From JAVEVF01 sp034005175 (GTDB lineage Bacteria; Actinomycetota; Coriobacteriia; Anaerosomatales; SLCP01), in the NCBI GenBank assembly GCA_034005175.1, contig JAVEVF010000032.1, positions 1 to 18,157 on the forward strand: a stretch of DNA of 18,157 nt, written 5' to 3'. Both the position numbers and the translations under genes were made by a program. Positions 14,838 through 18,157 of the stretch are shown here, one piece after another (position 1 is the first letter of the stretch; each line of letters opens with the position of its first letter). The notes below the pieces were generated by a model, which saw nothing but the letters and a program-made list of their open reading frames with translations, was not told where the DNA came from and made no database searches.

Positions 14838-17483
14838 CTAGCGGACGAGCACCTGACGTACGGCCGAGGAGGTTTGGTCGTTGGCGTCGGTGACCCAGAG
14901 CACGACGTTGTACGTCCCTGGTGCGGTGAAGGTGTGTGTGACCTTCACCCCTTCCGCCTCGGAACCATCTCCGAACTCCCACAGGTACAAAGAGATGCCT
15001 CCCTGACCCTTCGAACTAGCGCCATCGAAGGTGATGATCTGATCGATGGCTGGTTCTGCAGGGGTCACCGAGAACGATGCGGTGGGAGGCGGTGGCGGCT
15101 TGACTCCCGTCGAGACGGTGATGTGCACGGTAGAGCCCACGTCGGCCACGGTTCCAGGCGCCGGATCTTGCCGTGCGACGATGCCGACAGCAACACCAGC
15201 TACCTCCTCTTCGGCTACAGAGGCTTTAAGACCGGTCTCTGCCAGCTGAGCGAGAGCGCGCTCTTTGGTGAGCCCCACGAGCTCGGGGAGGGTCACGCTC
15301 TTGGGTCCTGTGTGTATCGGGCAGTCACTGGGCTGGTTGTCGGAGAGGAAGAGGCCCTGGAAGGTATTCTCGCACCACTGCGTGGAGCGGCCGCCTGACT
15401 CCCTGCACACTGAGGTGTTCACGAGACCTGCTGGACGTTTGAAATCGGTGGACGGGCGGTCAGCGAGGGCAGCGCGCATGAACGTTGCCCAGATCTCGGC
15501 GGGAAACGACCCCCCTGTGACCTTCTTGCCGTGCACGTCGGTCATCTCACGCTGCCCCTCGGGGTAGCCCACCCAGACGGCAGTCACGAGGTCGGGCGTG
15601 TAGCCCACGAACCATGCATCGCGGTACTTCTGCGTGGTCCCCGTCTTGCCCGCTGCCGGCCGACCGATATCGGCACTTGTTCCCGTGCCGCGTGAGATCA
15701 CCCCGCGCAGCACGTCGGTGGTGAGATATGCCACGGCGGGATCCAACACACGCGTGACCGATGCGCTGGTCTCTTGGAGTACCTCGCCCTCGGAGGATTT
15801 CACCGACGTGATGCTGAATGGCTTCGCGTGATCGCCGCCTGCAGCCAGCGTACCGTAAGCCGACGCCATCTCAAGCGGTGTGACCCCTTGCTCATGGCCG
15901 CCAAGAGCGATGGCGGGCACAGGCGTGATCTCTCCCATGATGCCCATCGCGTGCGCTGTCTCCACGACGTCGGGTGGGCCGACATCGAGTATGAGCCGAG
16001 CGAACACCGAGTTCACCGACTTTTCCATCGCTTCGCGCAAGCGCATAGGACCGGTGCGCCCGCCTGACGCGCCCGTGACCTTCCATGTCTGGCCGTTAGG
16101 GAGCGAGAGGGCGGCTGGGCCGCAGTCGAACGTCTGCTCGGCTGTCACACCCTCTTGCAGGGCTGTGACGAAGACGAACGGCTTGAACGATGAACCGGGT
16201 TGTCTCCCTTGTCCCTGCACCGCGACATTGAACTGCTGGGTGGCGAAGTCCCGCCCTCCCACCATCGCGAGAATCTCTCCGGTCCTGGGGTCGATCGCGA
16301 TCAAGGCTGCCGAGGGATCATCCTCGCGGTCGAGCACACCTGCTATCGCATCCTCCGCCGCGCGCTGCATGGAAAGATCGAGTGTCGTGTTCACGCCGAT
16401 GCCGCCGCGAAAGACCGTGTCAGCTCCGAAATCGTCGGCAAGCTGTGCTTTGATGTACTCGATGAAGTACGGCGCGACAGCGTCATCGCTCTCAAGTCCT
16501 GCGAGTGCGAACTCTGCCTCAGCTGCCTGCGTGCGATCTTCTTCCGAGATCATTCCCTGGTCGGCCATCTGCCGTAGCACTGTGGCACGCCGGTCGGTGG
16601 CAGCCTGGGGGTCGAGATAGGGAGAGTAGCGCCCCGGCGACTTGATGACGCCAGCGATCATCGCCGACTCGGCGAGGTCTAACTCGGTTACATCCTTGCC
16701 GAAGTACGCGTGTGCGGCAGCCTCAACGCCATATGCTCCATGCCCGAAGTAGATGGTGTTGAGATACAGCTCGAGAATGCGGTCCTTGCTGGTGTTCTTC
16801 TCGATGCGGTATGCAAGAATCGCCTCGGAGACCTTGCGCGAAAGCGTGCGCTCAGGGGTGACGAACGCGTTCTTCACGTACTGCTGTGTGATGGTTGAGC
16901 CGCCCTGTTGTGTTGAGCGCATGCGCACGTCCGTCCAAAGAGCGCGCGCGATTCCCAAAGGATCAACACCCTGATGCTCGTAGAAGCGTCGGTCCTCGGT
17001 GGCGACGACGGCTTTGCGTAAAGACTCAGGGATCTCGGCGAGCGGGCGGTCGGTGCGGTTCTGCTCGGCGAAGAGCTTGGCAAGCTCCTTACCGTTCCTG
17101 TCATAGATGACAGATGTCTGGTCGCGGCCCTTGGCATTGCCCTCGGGATCAGGAAGGTTGCGGACGATGGATGCATATGCGCCGATACCGACGACGACCA
17201 GCGCGACTGCCGCCGTGACGAGCGAGATGAGGGCGAAGCGCCTTGCTCGGCGACGGCGTGTAACGCGAGCGGGGCGCGCAGAGACGCGTCGGGAGGAAGA
17301 CCCCTGCCGAGTTCGCTGCGTGCTGGTCGCCGGTCGGCGACGCGACGGCTTCGAGCGCGCGGCACGTGGAGGATGCTGGCGCGAAGTGCCTGACGCGCCG
17401 CGTCGCGGGCGGGGCTTGGGTTTGGGTCGCTGATTCGGGACGTCGCCCGAGGTGCGGCGTGAGTTGCGGTCGCGTTCGTTCAT
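14838..17483 (-). CDS. Class A penicillin-binding protein with PASTA and C-terminal PKD domain
   Basis: This bifunctional peptidoglycan synthase has 881 residues, longer than most class A PBPs. In order: a basic, Pro/Ser/Arg-rich cytoplasmic tail (1-82; 26 Arg and 3 Lys against 3 acidic residues); one membrane anchor (about 83-106); GT51 with catalytic Glu163 in TEDRRFY, GGSTITQQYVKN (194-205) and ELYLNTIYFGHGAYG (238-252); transpeptidase with Ser431 in SSFK, SVN (489-491) and KTG (613-615); a segment with three cysteines (693, 704, 721); a PASTA domain (about 729-793); a PPPPP linker (796-800); and a PKD domain (about 801-881) with YLWEFGDGS and HTFTAPGTYNVVLWVTD. PKD is an immunoglobulin-like fold common in surface proteins but unusual on a PBP. 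All catalytic motifs look intact. The ATG has only a close AGGTG before it, so the start is moderately sure. Confidence 0.95.
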   Translation of the reverse strand: MNERDRNSRRTSGDVPNQRPKPKPRPRRGASGTSRQHPPRAARSKPSRRRPATSTQRTRQGSSSRRVSARPARVTRRRRARRFALISLVTAAVALVVVGIGAYASIVRNLPDPEGNAKGRDQTSVIYDRNGKELAKLFAEQNRTDRPLAEIPESLRKAVVATEDRRFYEHQGVDPLGIARALWTDVRMRSTQQGGSTITQQYVKNAFVTPERTLSRKVSEAILAYRIEKNTSKDRILELYLNTIYFGHGAYGVEAAAHAYFGKDVTELDLAESAMIAGVIKSPGRYSPYLDPQAATDRRATVLRQMADQGMISEEDRTQAAEAEFALAGLESDDAVAPYFIEYIKAQLADDFGADTVFRGGIGVNTTLDLSMQRAAEDAIAGVLDREDDPSAALIAIDPRTGEILAMVGGRDFATQQFNVAVQGQGRQPGSSFKPFVFVTALQEGVTAEQTFDCGPAALSLPNGQTWKVTGASGGRTGPMRLREAMEKSVNSVFARLILDVGPPDVVETAHAMGIMGEITPVPAIALGGHEQGVTPLEMASAYGTLAAGGDHAKPFSITSVKSSEGEVLQETSASVTRVLDPAVAYLTTDVLRGVISRGTGTSADIGRPAAGKTGTTQKYRDAWFVGYTPDLVTAVWVGYPEGQREMTDVHGKKVTGGSFPAEIWATFMRAALADRPSTDFKRPAGLVNTSVCRESGGRSTQWCENTFQGLFLSDNQPSDCPIHTGPKSVTLPELVGLTKERALAQLAETGLKASVAEEEVAGVAVGIVARQDPAPGTVADVGSTVHITVSTGVKPPPPPTASFSVTPAEPAIDQIITFDGASSKGQGGISLYLWEFGDGSEAEGVKVTHTFTAPGTYNVVLWVTDANDQTSSAVRQVLVR

Positions 17484-17563
17484 GACACCTGTTCATCGGA
17501 GTCGGATGTGTTGCACGTTCCCTACACGACGGAACTCACGTGCGGGGCTGTGCGCAATGTTAG

Positions 17564-18157
<594 letters not shown>

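Noticed and set aside
14301..15398. 365-codon plus-strand frame running from the U32 gene into the convergent PBP
   Set aside because: It crosses the ends of two well-supported genes in other frames and carries no motif of its own.

Overview
The window is GC-rich, densely packed bacterial chromosome with no mobile elements, rRNA, tRNA or CRISPR arrays that I can see. Two class A penicillin-binding proteins carrying extracellular PASTA domains indicate a Gram-positive cell. The GC-rich codon use, frequent GTG starts and arg genes in the order C-J-B-D-R-G-H suggest an actinobacterium. The class Coriobacteriia or a relative is my best guess, but this rests on gene content and not on a database match.

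Layout. (1) 1-6551, plus strand: an arginine biosynthesis operon, with the tail of argC followed by argJ, argB, argD, argR, argG and argH. Junctions overlap or are only a few bases long, so translational coupling is likely. The operon covers the acetyl-recycling route from glutamate to ornithine (ArgJ returns the acetyl group), the two last steps from citrulline to arginine, and its own repressor ArgR. Ornithine carbamoyltransferase (argF) is missing from its usual place between argD and argR. (2) 6565-9994, plus strand: polX (repair polymerase with a PHP nuclease domain), a 3-methyladenine DNA glycosylase and a NIF3/DUF34-family metal protein. The first two form a plausible base-excision-repair pair. 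polX lies 13 nt after argH and may be read with it. (3) 10014-17483: two paralogous class A PBPs on the minus strand, separated by a long U32-family gene on the plus strand. (4) 17657-18157, plus strand: the first 167 codons of tyrS, cut off by the window edge.

The ordinary parts are the arg operon, the glycosylase and tyrS. The least ordinary feature is the second PBP (14838-17483), which ends in a PASTA domain, a short polyproline linker and a PKD domain. It also has a Cys-containing segment before PASTA and a very basic cytoplasmic tail of about 80 residues. The upstream paralog has instead PASTA plus a Pro-rich low-complexity tail. I did not find a clearly new multi-gene system. Other points for a second look are the divergent NIF3 protein with an HHPEG motif, the missing argF, and the hairpins in the tyrS leader and at the two convergent gene junctions. 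No gap between genes exceeds about 175 bases.
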